Shown: positions 47,572-56,894, counted from the first letter of the stretch. The stretch: DNA of 64,000 bases from CAWBLP01 sp963721065 (GCA_963721065.1 CAVRHO010000002.1:1302001-1366000), one strand, 5' to 3'. A program made the numbers and translations. Notes: generated from the letters alone by a model not told the origin.

Positions 47572-47682
47572 CCCGGGTCGCCGCCATCCCGGGTCGCCGC
47601 TATCCCGGGTCGCCGCTGTTCCGGGTTCCCGCTATGCCGGGTCGCCGCTGTTCCCGGTCGCCGCTATCCCGGGTCGCCGCTA
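47572..47682. repeat. Tandem repeat, 16 bp x 7
   Basis: CCCGGGTCGCCGCTAT is repeated seven times head to tail (one copy is 15 bp) with single changes. The array runs straight into a type A element at 47689. Nothing else is seen in 47490-47571 or 47795-47908. Confidence 0.9.
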
Positions 47683-47688
47683 TTCCGG

Positions 47689-47794
47689 GTCATGGCCGGG
47701 CTTGACCCGGCCATCTGCCCCGCAACGATCGGGCCGGGACCCAAGGGCACACGCCTGAACTTGCGTAGATGGCCGGCTCAGGCTCGGCCATGAC
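47689..47794. repeat. Type A palindromic element, 106 bp
   Basis: Starts GTCATGGCCGGGCTTGACCC, middle CAACGATCGGGCCGGGACCC, ends GGCTCAGGCTCGGCCATGAC. Same length and orientation as the 38.28-kb copy. Confidence 0.85.
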
Positions 47795-47908
47795 GACCAC
47801 AGAACAAGACCTCACCCGCGCTTCACCTCTCCGTCGGGCGCGCGCCGACCCACCGGCGACACCGGGCCGATCACCTGGCACGGCGCCGCAAGGCGGGACG
47901 TTCGCGCG

Positions 47909-48514
47909 TCAGCCGTTGTTGCGCTTGTAGTGGTACTGCGGCCGGCTGTTCAGCGCGTCCTGGGTCGTGCCGGGCATCAGCACCTTGTTGTCCTTGTTCT
48001 TCTGGGCGTTGCCGAACCGCAGTTGGTTCCACTGCACCGCATGCAGCTTGCCGTTGGTCTTGACGATGACGTTCGGTTCGCCGTTCCGCCCCATCACCAC
48101 ATCGGCGACGCTGCCCAGCTTCTTGTCCTGGTCGTTGTAGATATCGGTGCCAATCAGCTTGCTCATGCGCACCATGCCCTGGTCCGTCAGCAGCGGATTG
48201 AGCGAGGCCGCCTTCGCCGTGGCGTTGTCCCAGGTGCCGTTGTTGGCCATGGTGCTTTCGTGGTTGGCGCCGTTGTTGCCGGTGCCGTTCACCGCCATCG
48301 ACCCCTGGTCGTTGGTCGTGCCGTTGTTGCCGGTTCCGTTGACGGCCATCGTTCCCTGGCCGTTGGTGGTCCCGTTGTTTCCGGTGCCATTGACCGCCAT
48401 GGAGCCGTTCGCGCCGGCCGCATTCGGCTGGTTGGGCGTGGTCGCCGCCAGCGCCGGCAGTGCGGCCAGGCTGGCGCTGAGGGCGAGGGCGGCGAGAAGC
48501 GGGTTTCTGGTCAT
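47909..48514 (-). CDS. Exported PRC-barrel protein with Asn/Gly-rich repeats
   Basis: A 201-residue protein: Sec signal (LLAALALSASLAALPALAAT), then three 17-residue repeats of the type MAVNGTGNNGTTNGQG (residues 38-88), then a PRC-barrel domain with MSKLIGTDIYNDQDKKLGSV near residue 118 and VADVVMGRNGEPNVIVKTN. PRC barrels bind other macromolecules or small ligands; exported ones are common in alphaproteobacteria and not well understood. AAGGA lies 9 bp before ATG 48514. The repeats are exact enough at DNA level to suggest recent expansion. Confidence 0.82.
   Translation of the reverse strand: MTRNPLLAALALSASLAALPALAATTPNQPNAAGANGSMAVNGTGNNGTTNGQGTMAVNGTGNNGTTNDQGSMAVNGTGNNGANHESTMANNGTWDNATAKAASLNPLLTDQGMVRMSKLIGTDIYNDQDKKLGSVADVVMGRNGEPNVIVKTNGKLHAVQWNQLRFGNAQKNKDNKVLMPGTTQDALNSRPQYHYKRNNG
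48251..48403 (-). repeat. In-frame 51-bp coding repeat x 3 (PRC-barrel protein)
   Basis: Encodes three copies of a 17-residue unit beginning SMAVNGTGNNG; the third copy is diverged in its last six residues. The unit length keeps the frame, so copy number can vary without breaking the gene. Confidence 0.85.
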
Positions 48515-48730
48515 GCACGAAGTCCTTGTCCGTTGCGGGCGCGCGTGGCGGCGCACCGTGCCTGGCGAAGAAACGTCAGCCTGCCGGTTGCGTCGAAGCG
48601 ACCGGGACGCTCTCGCAGGAACGTGACTCGCGGTCCGGCCGGTACCCGGTGCCCAGCTGGCCGGAACCGGGCGAACCGCCGCGCGGGACAAGGGGGGACT
48701 TCGCCAGGGCGGCTTCGCCGGTTTTGCCGG

Positions 48731-48776
48731 CGGGAGGAACACCGCCTGGCGGCTGGGAGGAACACCGCCTGGCGGC
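48731..48776. repeat. Tandem repeat, about 23 bp x 2
   Basis: GGGAGGAACACCGCCTGGCGG appears twice, starting near 48732 and 48755, in the 492-bp spacer between the PRC-barrel gene and the orphan gene at 49007. The rest of this spacer is GC-rich without a gene until an AT-rich stretch at 48960-49006. Confidence 0.7.
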
Positions 48777-49006
48777 CGGGCTGGCCCGGCGGAGATGCCA
48801 GAAGTCGATCGCATTCGGAAACGTGGCGGCGGAGAAGCGCCCCGCCCGGACAACTCCCTCTGACCACGCCCGGTCGTCCGACCAGCCATGATCGCGTCCG
48901 CCGCTTCATGCCATGGTGTGGGGCTATTGCCGGTGTGGGACCATTGCCGTTTCCATGCTGCGATTATTTCTTGACTTAGTCTCTCATTTATGTTCTTCTT
49001 TCGTTC

Positions 49007-49702
49007 ATGACTGCCCCGGCCACCACCGCCGAGCCTCCCTTCCAATCCGGGCCCCACCAGGCCCCGGCCCAGCCAGCCACGCCACCCCGCATCGCCGCCA
49101 TGCTCGGCCTGGTGCACTTCCTCCTCACCTTTGGCCGGGACCTCTACGCCACCCTCCAGCACACCCCGCCGCACCGGCTCCAACCGGTGGACCGCTTCGG
49201 CACCACCAACATGCCGGCCATCCTGGCCCGCATCATGCGGGGCCTGCTGCGCGCCGATGCGCTGCACCGCATGCTGTGCCGCCGCGCTGCCATCGGCCGG
49301 GACATCGTGCCGCCCCCTGTTCGCGTGCGGCCGCCCCGCGCGCCCGGCGCCGCTCGGCCAACCGACGCGCGCCGCGCCGCCCCGGTCGACCACCCGGACG
49401 CGCCGCATCTGCCCAGCCTGAAGCAGATCGAGGCGGAGGTCCGCCGTCGCCCGATCGGCGCCATCCTCGCCGATATCTGCGACGATCTCGGCCTCACCCC
49501 CGGCCTGGTGGGTGCCCGCTGGGAGGAACTGCGGTTCGCCATCGCTGAATACGGCGGCAACCTCGCCTGTCTCTTCCGCCGCATCATGCGGCGCTGCCTG
49601 CCGCTGCCCGCCATCGCGCGGCCGGGCGCACGGCTCGCCCCACCGGCGCCGCCGCTGCTGTTGCTGCCGGCCACGCCGGTGCCCAGCGCCCACCCACCCT
49701 GA
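49007..49702 (+). CDS. Hypothetical protein with a conserved helical core
   Basis: A 231-residue protein, Ala/Pro/Arg-rich. Two blocks look conserved rather than random: MLGLVHFLLTFGRDLYATLQ near residue 32 and GAILADICDDLGLTPGLVGA followed by WEELRFAIAEYGGNLACLFR near 150-190. They resemble a small hypothetical family I associate with Acetobacteraceae, but I cannot name it. The termini are Pro-rich and probably disordered. Upstream is an AT-rich stretch (TTGACT at 48971) unusual for this window, but no ribosome binding site is visible. The antisense frame is also open; I prefer the plus strand because of these blocks. Confidence 0.55.
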   Translation: MTAPATTAEPPFQSGPHQAPAQPATPPRIAAMLGLVHFLLTFGRDLYATLQHTPPHRLQPVDRFGTTNMPAILARIMRGLLRADALHRMLCRRAAIGRDIVPPPVRVRPPRAPGAARPTDARRAAPVDHPDAPHLPSLKQIEAEVRRRPIGAILADICDDLGLTPGLVGARWEELRFAIAEYGGNLACLFRRIMRRCLPLPAIARPGARLAPPAPPLLLLPATPVPSAHPP

Positions 49703-50034
49703 ACCGGGCAAGAACCGGCGCGTGCAACACGGGGTCCTCCGCCAGGGCGGCCCCGCCATCGCGATTCCGCCTTCGCCGGGGCGGCCGGGACCGAACCCCA
49801 TCGCCACGCGGATCCGGGCCGCCAACAATCCCCCGCTGCGTCAGACATGCGGCGCCAGGTGCGCCCAGCGGGCGCCCGCGACCGTCACGCCAGGGCGGCT
49901 GGATCAACACCGGCGGCTGCCCGCCGGCGACGGCGATGACCGGCGGCCGTGGTCGGTCGTGGATGGTCCGCCTCCGCCACCCGTGGCGTTCGGGGCGCGT
50001 CGGCGGCGGCGGATCCGCAGGTGCGTCCCGCCCG
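49703..50034. other. 332-bp spacer with no gene; degraded repeat fragment
   Basis: Between the orphan gene and the end of the PhoX-like gene. A type B-like word TCGTGGATGGTCCGCCTCCG lies near 49959. The many open frames here have no family resemblance. Confidence 0.4.
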
Positions 50035-51946
50035 CTACGCGGATGGCGGCAGGCCGTGGATATAGCCCACCGCAGCGCTGACCGGCGGTTCCGGTACTGC
50101 TTGTCGATCAACGGCGACAGATCGGCTTTCACCTTGTCATGCAGCCCCTTCTCCCAGTCGCCCGGGTGCTGGAAGTTGCTCATCACGTAGGCGAAGCCGT
50201 TGATGTCATCCACCGCCTGCAACCCGGTGGATTCCGCCCCCGCCGGGCAGGACAGCACGCGGGCCAGCGTGCCGGTGTCCACGTTGTAGGCCCACAGGAA
50301 GTTGTTGACGTGGTTGCCGCTGTCCTCGCCGATGAACAGCGTGCGCATGCCGCTCGGAGAACTTCAGGTTGTCCGGGTTGGCGATGCGTTCGGCGATCGG
50401 CGGTGTTGCCCACCGCGTCGGGCGTCTTCAGGTCGCGGCCGACCAGCGCCGGCACCGCCTCATCCGCACCGGCACCCAGGCGCTGTCGATCGCCGTGCCG
50501 GCGCTGTCCTTCTGCGCGTCCTGCAGCGCCAGCTCATACACCGCGCCGGCGTGCACCGGCGCCACCTTGATGCCGCTGTGCCCGTCGCTCATCGACTTGT
50601 AGATGTAGGACATCGCCATGTAGGCGAGCTTGTCCCGCGCGTTCACCGTCACGCCTTCCATCTTGGTGAAGGCCAGCGTGCCGCCCACCGTGGGTGCCCA
50701 GCGGTGGGTCTCCAGGAACGCCGCGGCCTTCTCCATGCCCGGCTTGAACTTCACCCATTGCGGCTTGCCGCCGTAGTGGATGGCGGTGAAGCTGCTGTCC
50801 TGCGGGTCCTTGGTGCGCACCTCCACGATGTCCGCGGCGGTCAGCGTGTCGGCCAGGTGCGCGATCTCGCGCTGGTGGCGTGGCCGAGCGGGATCCACTG
50901 CAGGTCGAAGATGCCGCCGCGGTCCAGCGCGGCGCCGGGTTGCTGCGTGACCCGGGCGACGTAGAGCGTGCCGGCGGACAGGTCGGCCGGCTTGTCGGCG
51001 ACGAACATGAACAGCCCGCCGTTGGTGGCGTCATCGCCCATCAGCACGGTGCGCCGGTCCGGCATCACCTGCACCAGCTCGTGGGAGATGCGGCCCAGGC
51101 AGTAGTGCTTCTTCAATGTGCCGGTGCCGTCCGGGTTCACCACCACCTCCGGCACGTGGCCGTAATGGTACGGGTTGGCCCTGGCGGGGTCGCCGAACAG
51201 GTTGCGGCTGAAGGCCTGGAACTGCGTGTCGTGGGCGGCGGCGGTGGCGTCGGGTTCGTATTCCTCGCTGGACAGATGGGTGTTCCACGGCGACAGGCTG
51301 GCGCCGCAGGTGATCCACAGCCCGTGCGCGTCGCTGGTGTCGACCGGCCGGTATGCGACCAGTTTCAGCGCGCCGCTGTCCGGGTCCTGGTCCAGCGTCA
51401 GCACGGCGATCGGCGAGGGCAGGCGGCCATACATCCGCGCGCCCTTGCTGTCGCGGGAGGTGTATTCGAACTGCACCACCGCAAACACGGTGTTGCCGGC
51501 CACGCCCGCGGCCTTCGCGCCGGGCAGGCGCAGCAGGCTGTAGCCGTCCGGGCAGTCGGAATAGAACGGCGTGGGCGTCTCGCCGGAGGCGTCCATGATC
51601 GGCTTGCCGCCGATATCGTGATAGCCGCCGGCCAGCGTGGTGCCGCCCTTGCCGTCCGGCACCGCGTCGCCGGTCAGGAACAGCGTCTGGTATCCCAGCC
51701 GGAGGGTCTGGGTGCTGCCGTCGGTGTAGGTCACCTTCAGGGCCGATCCCACCGTCGTGGTGGCCTGCGCCTCCGGCGTGGCGGGGGCGGGCATGCCGAC
51801 GAATTCCGCCGCCTTCACCTCCGGCCGGGCGGCGGCGCGGGCCGGGGTGGTGCGCAGGGCGGGGACACCCAGGTACCGGGGATCAGCGGCGCGCCGGCCA
51901 GCAGGCGCAGCGCGGTGCGGCGGGAGGGGGGCAGCGTGTCAGGCAT
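50035..51946 (-). pseudogene. PhoX-like (DUF839) secreted phosphatase with about six frame changes
   Basis: Segments in all three frames form one protein. It starts MPDTLPPSRRTALRLLAG, a Tat-like signal, then YLGVPALRTTPARAAARPEV, FEYTSRDSKGARMYGRLPSP, CGASLSPWNTHLSSEEYEPD, HQREIAHLADTLTAADIVEV, EAVPALVGRDLKTPDAVGN, IAERIANPDNLKFSER, then TLFIGEDSGNHVNNFLWAYN and the ending AVGYIHGLPPSA. Frame changes lie near 51870, 50885, 50475, 50395, 50350 and 50060; by frame arithmetic four are missing bases and two extra. PhoX enzymes are Tat-exported Ca-dependent phosphatases. Such density suggests either a pseudogene or a poorly sequenced patch; conserved blocks contain no nonsense codons. Confidence 0.8.
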
Positions 51947-52168
51947 GTCACCGGTCCGGATCGAAATTGGGTTTGCCAGGCGGGGGCGCGGCGCAGGGCG
52001 CCGAACGTGATGGTCAGCAAATATGATATTCGACGCGGATGTGGTGTGACATTCCGGTTGCACGCCGTCGCGGCCCTGACGGCCCGGTTGCTCCTCGGCC
52101 CCGCCTTGCAGCGCGGCGCGCGGCGAGAGACCATGTCCCGCCCCACGCGTTCCCAGGAGTGCTGAACC

Positions 52169-53122
52169 ATGTCCCGCAGCATCGCCGTCGGCCTCGGCAT
52201 CATGGAGTTCCCGTTCGACGGCGCCGACGGCTTCTGGCGCTGGGTCGATCTGTGCAAGTCCGGCGGCATCAACTCCCTGTGGCAGACCGACCGCCTGGTC
52301 AGCCGCGCCCCGATCCTGGAAAGCATGAGCGCCCTGGCCGCGATCGCCGGCCGCACCAGGCGCATCAAGTTCGGCGTCAACGTGGTGTCGGTGGCGATGC
52401 GGGAGCCGGTGCTGCTGGCCAAGCAGTGCGCCACGATCGACATGCTGTCCGGCGGCCGGCTGCTGCCCGGCTTCGGCATCGGCAGCCCGCGCGGCCCGGA
52501 ATGGGGCGCGATGCACCTGGACCCCTCCACCCGCGGGCGCAAGACGGACGAGGCGCTGGAGATCATCGGCCGCCTGTGGGCCGGCGAGAAGCTGGACTAC
52601 GCCGGCCGCCACTTCCGCCTGACCGGCGCGCAGATCGCCCCGCTGCCGGCGCAGCCGGACCTGCCGATGTGGATCGGCGGCTCCTCGGCCGCCGCGGTGC
52701 GCCGTACCGCGCGCTACGGCACCGGCTGGCAGGCCGGCTCCGAGGCGCCCGAAGAGGTCGGCCGCACCATCGCCGCCATCCGGTCGGCCCTGGCCGAGAC
52801 CGGCCGCCATATCGATGAGGACCACTATGGCGCCGCCGTCGCCTACCGCTTCGGAAGCTGGGACGATCCGGGCATGGGGCGGCTGGGCGACGCCTACCGC
52901 ACCCGCACCGGCCGCGATCCGCAGCAGGCCTTCGCGGTGGGCGATGCCGCGACGGTGATGGACCGGATCGCCGCCTATGTGGAGGCGGGGGCGTCCAAGT
53001 TCATCCTCCGCCCGGTGGCGCAGGGTGACGCGGAGATGCTGGCGCAGACCCGGCAGTTGATCGAGCAGGTGCTGCCCCAGGTCTCCGCCCGCTGGCCCCG
53101 TCCCGCAAAGACGGCGGCCTGA
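52169..53122 (+). CDS. LLM-class F420-type flavin-dependent oxidoreductase
   Basis: A 317-residue single-domain luciferase-like enzyme. IKFGVNVVSVAMREPVLLAK near residue 66 and TIDMLSGGRLLPGFGIGSPR near 90 are the family's hallmark blocks; GRKTDEALEIIGRLWAGEKL near 123 and LPMWIGGSSAAAVRRTARYG near 166 follow. Actinobacterial relatives use F420, but in proteobacteria FMN is more usual; sequence alone does not decide. Upstream GGAGTGCTGAACC precedes the ATG. It diverges from the PhoX-like gene and is followed by tRNA-Gln. Confidence 0.9.
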   Translation: MSRSIAVGLGIMEFPFDGADGFWRWVDLCKSGGINSLWQTDRLVSRAPILESMSALAAIAGRTRRIKFGVNVVSVAMREPVLLAKQCATIDMLSGGRLLPGFGIGSPRGPEWGAMHLDPSTRGRKTDEALEIIGRLWAGEKLDYAGRHFRLTGAQIAPLPAQPDLPMWIGGSSAAAVRRTARYGTGWQAGSEAPEEVGRTIAAIRSALAETGRHIDEDHYGAAVAYRFGSWDDPGMGRLGDAYRTRTGRDPQQAFAVGDAATVMDRIAAYVEAGASKFILRPVAQGDAEMLAQTRQLIEQVLPQVSARWPRPAKTAA

Positions 53123-53225
53123 GTGTGATTTGTGGCCTGAGTGTGATTCGTCCGGGCCGGGCGGGGGGAGCGGTGACGAAGCGCTTTACCTCCCCGTCGC
53201 GGCGACCTATTCAGGCGAACCGTGG

Positions 53226-53300
53226 TGGGGCGTAGCCAAGCGGTAAGGCAGCGGATTTTGGTTCCGCCATCCGGAGGTTCGAATCCTCCCGCCCCAGCCA
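53226..53300 (+). tRNA. tRNA-Gln (anticodon TTG)
   Basis: 75 nt including an encoded CCA. Acceptor arms TGGGGCG and CGCCCCA pair fully; the anticodon arm GCGGA-TTTTGGT-TCCGC places TTG at 53258-53260; the T arm is GGAGG-TTCGAAT-CCTCC. It is the only tRNA I found in the window. Confidence 0.97.
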
Positions 53301-53506
53301 CAGAACCGCGATATCCCGGCCAGGCGACAGCCAGCCGCCGTGGTCGCGGATCGTCCTGCAACGCGGACCCGATTGGCGATGGAAGCCGGACTTCCACGGA
53401 ATCGTGCAAGCGGGACCACTGGTATCGACGAAGCCGCCCGGCTTTCACCGCGTCCAGCCGAACCGGAAATCGGCGGACAGCCGGCCGCGGAAGGCGTGCC
53501 GGCGGT

Positions 53507-54046
53507 TCAGTAACCGCCCTTGTGACCGACGCCGGTATAGACGAACTCCCAGCTCCGATGGATCGGCGACCACCATGGGGAGACGCCTGTCTCCTTGTCC
53601 GTGTGGCGCAGGAAACCGGCATAGGGCGGCGGCAGGATGCTGACCTGCAGGCGGTATTTTCCGGGCCCGTCGAACTTCACGTTGGCGCCGTAGTGTGGGC
53701 CGTCATTGGCCGTCATGGCCATCATCGAACCGACGGACGACCAGTCGCTGCCGATCTTCTGCAGGTGATAGCTGATCGTCAGGTACGGCATCCACGCGCC
53801 GGGATCGAAGCCCTGGGGATTGTTCTTGTCGGCGTGGACATCAAGCTCCAGATGCGCGTCGAACGGGCCATGGCTCATGCCGGGCAGTTCCGGCGCCATG
53901 TGCACGGGCTGCAGATAGACCGGGCGCAGGATCAGTCCGTCGGTAACGACCGGCTTGCCAATGCCGGTTTCCGCCGCCAGCGCCGGCTGCGTCGCTACGA
54001 TCGCGAAACCTGCCAGGGCAGCCAGGAGTATCTTGCGCATGTCCAT
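53507..54046 (-). CDS. ftrA: Periplasmic iron-transport protein FtrA (P19/Tp34 family)
   Basis: A 179-residue periplasmic protein with signal KILLAALAGFAIVATQPALA. GLILRPVYLQPVHMAPELPG, MSHGPFDAHLELDVHADKNN and WMPYLTISYHLQKIG carry the Met, Glu and His residues that bind Cu2+ or Fe in P19. In FtrABCD systems of Bordetella and Brucella it works with the cupredoxin FtrB, permease FtrC and ferredoxin-like FtrD to import Fe2+ at acid pH. Here it is the last gene of the operon, 36 bp after ftrD. ATG 54046 has GAAGG upstream. Confidence 0.92.
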   Translation of the reverse strand: MDMRKILLAALAGFAIVATQPALAAETGIGKPVVTDGLILRPVYLQPVHMAPELPGMSHGPFDAHLELDVHADKNNPQGFDPGAWMPYLTISYHLQKIGSDWSSVGSMMAMTANDGPHYGANVKFDGPGKYRLQVSILPPPYAGFLRHTDKETGVSPWWSPIHRSWEFVYTGVGHKGGY

Positions 54047-54082
54047 GTCCGTCTTGCCTTCGGGGAAAAGTAACGCCTGTGA

Positions 54083-55510
54083 CTACAGGCCGAAGATTGC
54101 CGGCCACCACATCAGGCCGGTCAGGCCGACACCGGCGAGCAGCGGCAGCAGCGCCACCGCCCGTTTCGCGCCCAGCAATCCTTCGCCGCCCAGCAGCCGC
54201 CGGCCCAGCCAAAGGCTCCAGGCCATGCCGAGGGCGAACAGAACCAGCTTGATCGCGGGCACCAGCGACACCGGCACGCCGGTCAGCGGCAGTGCGTCGA
54301 ACAACTTGCCGCCCAGGCCGATGACCAGTGAAACCATCGCCACGGGCATATAGGCATAGGCGTGCTCCACCACCCGCTGGCGAAACCCCAGGTCGGCCCC
54401 CAGCCTTCCCGCGATCCAGCTCGAGGCGGCGGTCAGCGCGAACAGCATGCCGCCTACCACTGCGGCGCAGGCCAGCATGAAGCCCACGATCATGAGGAAA
54501 TCGAGCCAGGTGTACACTTCGCGCCCGGCCGGATGCACCGCCATCAGCCAGGACGGGCCCGCCGAACCGATCCAGTACCAGCCGCGCTCGATCGCCCAGG
54601 TGCCGAATGCCTGACGCAGCGCGTTGTACTGCGGCAGGATCAGCCACAGGAAGCCGCCCAGCGACAGGCCGGTGGCCAGGAACAGGAACCAGATCTCCGC
54701 GGCATTCGGATTGTAGCGGCGGATCTGCGCCACCTCGGTGCCCGGCCAGCGCAGCACCAGCTTCAGTCCGCCCCTTGTGTGCGGCCGGACGCAGCGGAAG
54801 CATTCGATGCAATGCCGCGACTCGGTCTTGCGGCCGATGTCGATCATGGTCGGACACAGGCCCTTCTCGGTGTAGCGGTCGCCACCGGGGCGCGGTTGCT
54901 TCGGCGCGAACTGGACGGCGCCGATGCGCGAGAACACGCCCAGCATCAGCCCGATCGGGCACATGTGCCGGCACCAGGCGCGCTGGCTTTTGCCCGCGCC
55001 ATAGACGAAGCCCAGCACGATCGCGCAGGCGAACGCCAGGCCGAACACCACGGCGATGCCCTGCGGAAAGTCCCTGGCGTCCACCGTCTGCGCCAGGATG
55101 GTGATGACCATGAAACTGACGACGGGCGTGCCCTGCCAGCGCACCCAGCGCGGTACCGGTCGTTTCAGCCCCACCCGGTTGGCCCATTCCGAGCATGCGC
55201 CGAGCGGGCAGAGCACGCCGCACCAACTGCGGCCGGTGAAGATGACGGAGACGAAGACCAGCGGGAACCACAGGCCCCAGATCACGAAGTTCGCGAACAG
55301 CGTGAAGTTGTCATAGAAGGTCGCGCCATCGGGCGGCAGCGGCAACAACAGCGGCACGGTCATCAGGACCATGAACCCGAAGAACATGGCCACGTGGATC
55401 CATGCCAGCTTGTTCCGGTGCCGGTCCACGAAGCGCTCGATCCCGCGCATCCACCGGGTGGACCATGGTGCAGGCCGTGGCGGCGCTGCGTGGAGCGTGT
55501 GCTGCATCAC
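54083..55510 (-). CDS. ftrD: Membrane-bound 4Fe-4S protein FtrD
   Basis: A 475-residue polytopic membrane protein of the NapH/NosR-like ferredoxin group. The Cys blocks SWCGVLCPLGACSEWANR near residue 90, AWCRHMCPIGLMLG near 175 and SRHCIECFRCVRPHTRG near 230 can hold two 4Fe-4S clusters; about ten hydrophobic segments surround them. It probably passes electrons in or out to match Fe2+ oxidation and transport by FtrB and FtrC. It starts 3 bp after the ftrB stop. The C-terminal half (after about 300) is a DoxX/DUF-like membrane part. Confidence 0.9.
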   Translation of the reverse strand: MMQHTLHAAPPRPAPWSTRWMRGIERFVDRHRNKLAWIHVAMFFGFMVLMTVPLLLPLPPDGATFYDNFTLFANFVIWGLWFPLVFVSVIFTGRSWCGVLCPLGACSEWANRVGLKRPVPRWVRWQGTPVVSFMVITILAQTVDARDFPQGIAVVFGLAFACAIVLGFVYGAGKSQRAWCRHMCPIGLMLGVFSRIGAVQFAPKQPRPGGDRYTEKGLCPTMIDIGRKTESRHCIECFRCVRPHTRGGLKLVLRWPGTEVAQIRRYNPNAAEIWFLFLATGLSLGGFLWLILPQYNALRQAFGTWAIERGWYWIGSAGPSWLMAVHPAGREVYTWLDFLMIVGFMLACAAVVGGMLFALTAASSWIAGRLGADLGFRQRVVEHAYAYMPVAMVSLVIGLGGKLFDALPLTGVPVSLVPAIKLVLFALGMAWSLWLGRRLLGGEGLLGAKRAVALLPLLAGVGLTGLMWWPAIFGL

Positions 55511-55513
55511 GGC

Positions 55514-55885
55514 CTACTTGCCGGCGCCGGACGAAGCCGAGGGCGCCACGACCACCAGCGTCCCGGTGCTCTGCGGATGGAAATCGTTGTAGAACTTGTA
55601 GGTACCGGGCGAGAGCGGGCCGACCCACACCGGCACCTCGGAGCCGCCCGGGACCACCTTTTCCCGCCCCAGATCGCTGCTTTCGAATTCGGCCGGCAAG
55701 GCATCCTGGTTCCTGACGATGATCTTCACCGTCTTGCCGGCCGGAATGGTCAGCGTATCCGGCTGGAAGGCCTGGTTCCTGATCTGCAGGTGAGCATCCG
55801 GAGTTGCAGCCTGCGTCGCCGCACCGAAACCCGCGACAAGAGGCACACCCAACACCGCCACGACGAGGCGCATGGTTTTGGTCAT
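55514..55885 (-). CDS. ftrB: Periplasmic cupredoxin-like protein FtrB
   Basis: A 123-residue exported protein. Signal LVVAVLGVPLVAGFGAATQA, then a single cupredoxin domain with FQPDTLTIPAGKTVKIIVRN, the Glu-rich site PAEFESSDLGREKVVPG and YKFYNDFHPQSTGTLVVV near the C-terminus, where His replaces the usual Cys/His pair of copper proteins. It is thought to oxidise or hand over Fe2+ to FtrC. I use ATG 55885; an ATG at 55909 overlaps the ftrC stop (TGATG), favouring coupling, and would add eight residues. Confidence 0.88.
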   Translation of the reverse strand: MTKTMRLVVAVLGVPLVAGFGAATQAATPDAHLQIRNQAFQPDTLTIPAGKTVKIIVRNQDALPAEFESSDLGREKVVPGGSEVPVWVGPLSPGTYKFYNDFHPQSTGTLVVVAPSASSGAGK

Positions 55886-55908
55886 CCTGCAAGACGTGGG
55901 ACCGCGCA

Positions 55909-56736
55909 TCACGCCGCCTCCGTCTGCTTCGGGGCGAGATGCCCGCCCCGCGAAAGCATCAGCCCGCCGATCAGGGCAAGGCTCGCCACCCACACCAGCA
56001 CCTGCGCCAGGGACGGGGCCGGCGTGTAGCCAACCAACGCAGCCAGGCTGCGCCCCAGGATGCCGTTGCCGCTCAGCACCGCGGAACTGTCCCAGACACG
56101 CGGCACCAGCGGCGGCACGTAGCCGGCCTGCACCAGGAACTCGACGGCCCGCGCCAGCATGCCTGACGCGATCAGCAGCACGATCGCCCCGCTGACCTGG
56201 AACAATCGCTTCAGCGGAATGCGCGACAGGCCAGCGAACAGCACGTACCCGGCCAGCGCGCCGCAGACCAGGCCAAGCCCGCTGCCGACCAGCAACTGCG
56301 AGTCCCGCACGCCGCTGGCCGCGACGCCGTAGAGGAACAGGGCGACCTCCGAGCCCTCACGCATCACGGCGAGCGCCGTCACGGTCAGCAGCATCGCCAC
56401 CGAGGCCCTGCCTGCCACCACATTCGCCCCCAGCGTTCTCAGCCGCGCCGTCATTTCCCGCCCGTGCTCGGCCATCCAGATGCTGTGCCAGGCCAGCATC
56501 AGGCCGGCGGCCGCCAGCACGCCGGCCTCGAACAGTTCCTGCCCGGTGCCGTGGGCGAACTGCGAGATCGTGCCAATGCCGGAGGCGACCAGTGCGGCGC
56601 CCAGTGCGCCGAGCCCGACTCCGGCGGTGACCAGCCTGCCACGGCCGGGAAGGCCCTCCACGGCCGCCGCCACCACGCCGATGACCAGCGCCGCCTCCAG
56701 GACTTCACGAAAGACAATTATCAGCGCGCTGAGCAC
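55909..56736 (-). CDS. ftrC: Ftr1-family iron permease FtrC
   Basis: A 275-residue inner-membrane permease with seven helices, homologous to yeast Ftr1p and EfeU. The two REXXE iron-binding motifs are present: FREVLEAALVIG near residue 10 and VMREGSEVALFLYG near 125. The start is GTG 56736 with AAGGGAG about 9 bp upstream. It is the first gene of ftrC-ftrB-ftrD-ftrA, all within 40 bp of each other, and a Fur-box-like palindrome lies about 160 bp upstream. Confidence 0.93.
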   Translation of the reverse strand: MLSALIIVFREVLEAALVIGVVAAAVEGLPGRGRLVTAGVGLGALGAALVASGIGTISQFAHGTGQELFEAGVLAAAGLMLAWHSIWMAEHGREMTARLRTLGANVVAGRASVAMLLTVTALAVMREGSEVALFLYGVAASGVRDSQLLVGSGLGLVCGALAGYVLFAGLSRIPLKRLFQVSGAIVLLIASGMLARAVEFLVQAGYVPPLVPRVWDSSAVLSGNGILGRSLAALVGYTPAPSLAQVLVWVASLALIGGLMLSRGGHLAPKQTEAA

Positions 56737-56894
56737 GATTGCGGCTCCCTTCGTCCCTGGCGGCGCCCCGTCCCCGGCATGCCGGCCGGCGCTCCGCTTG
56801 GGAGGCTGACCGGACTAGCGATGGGGAAACGCGCGTGCAGGGATGCACGCGGAGGCGATCCGCCACGAGCGTGGTATCGCTTCCGGCCTCGAGT

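Noticed and set aside
49144..49848. Minus-strand gene opposite the orphan at 49007
   Set aside because: The product is low-complexity Arg/Ala/Gly without conserved-looking blocks; the plus strand is more protein-like.
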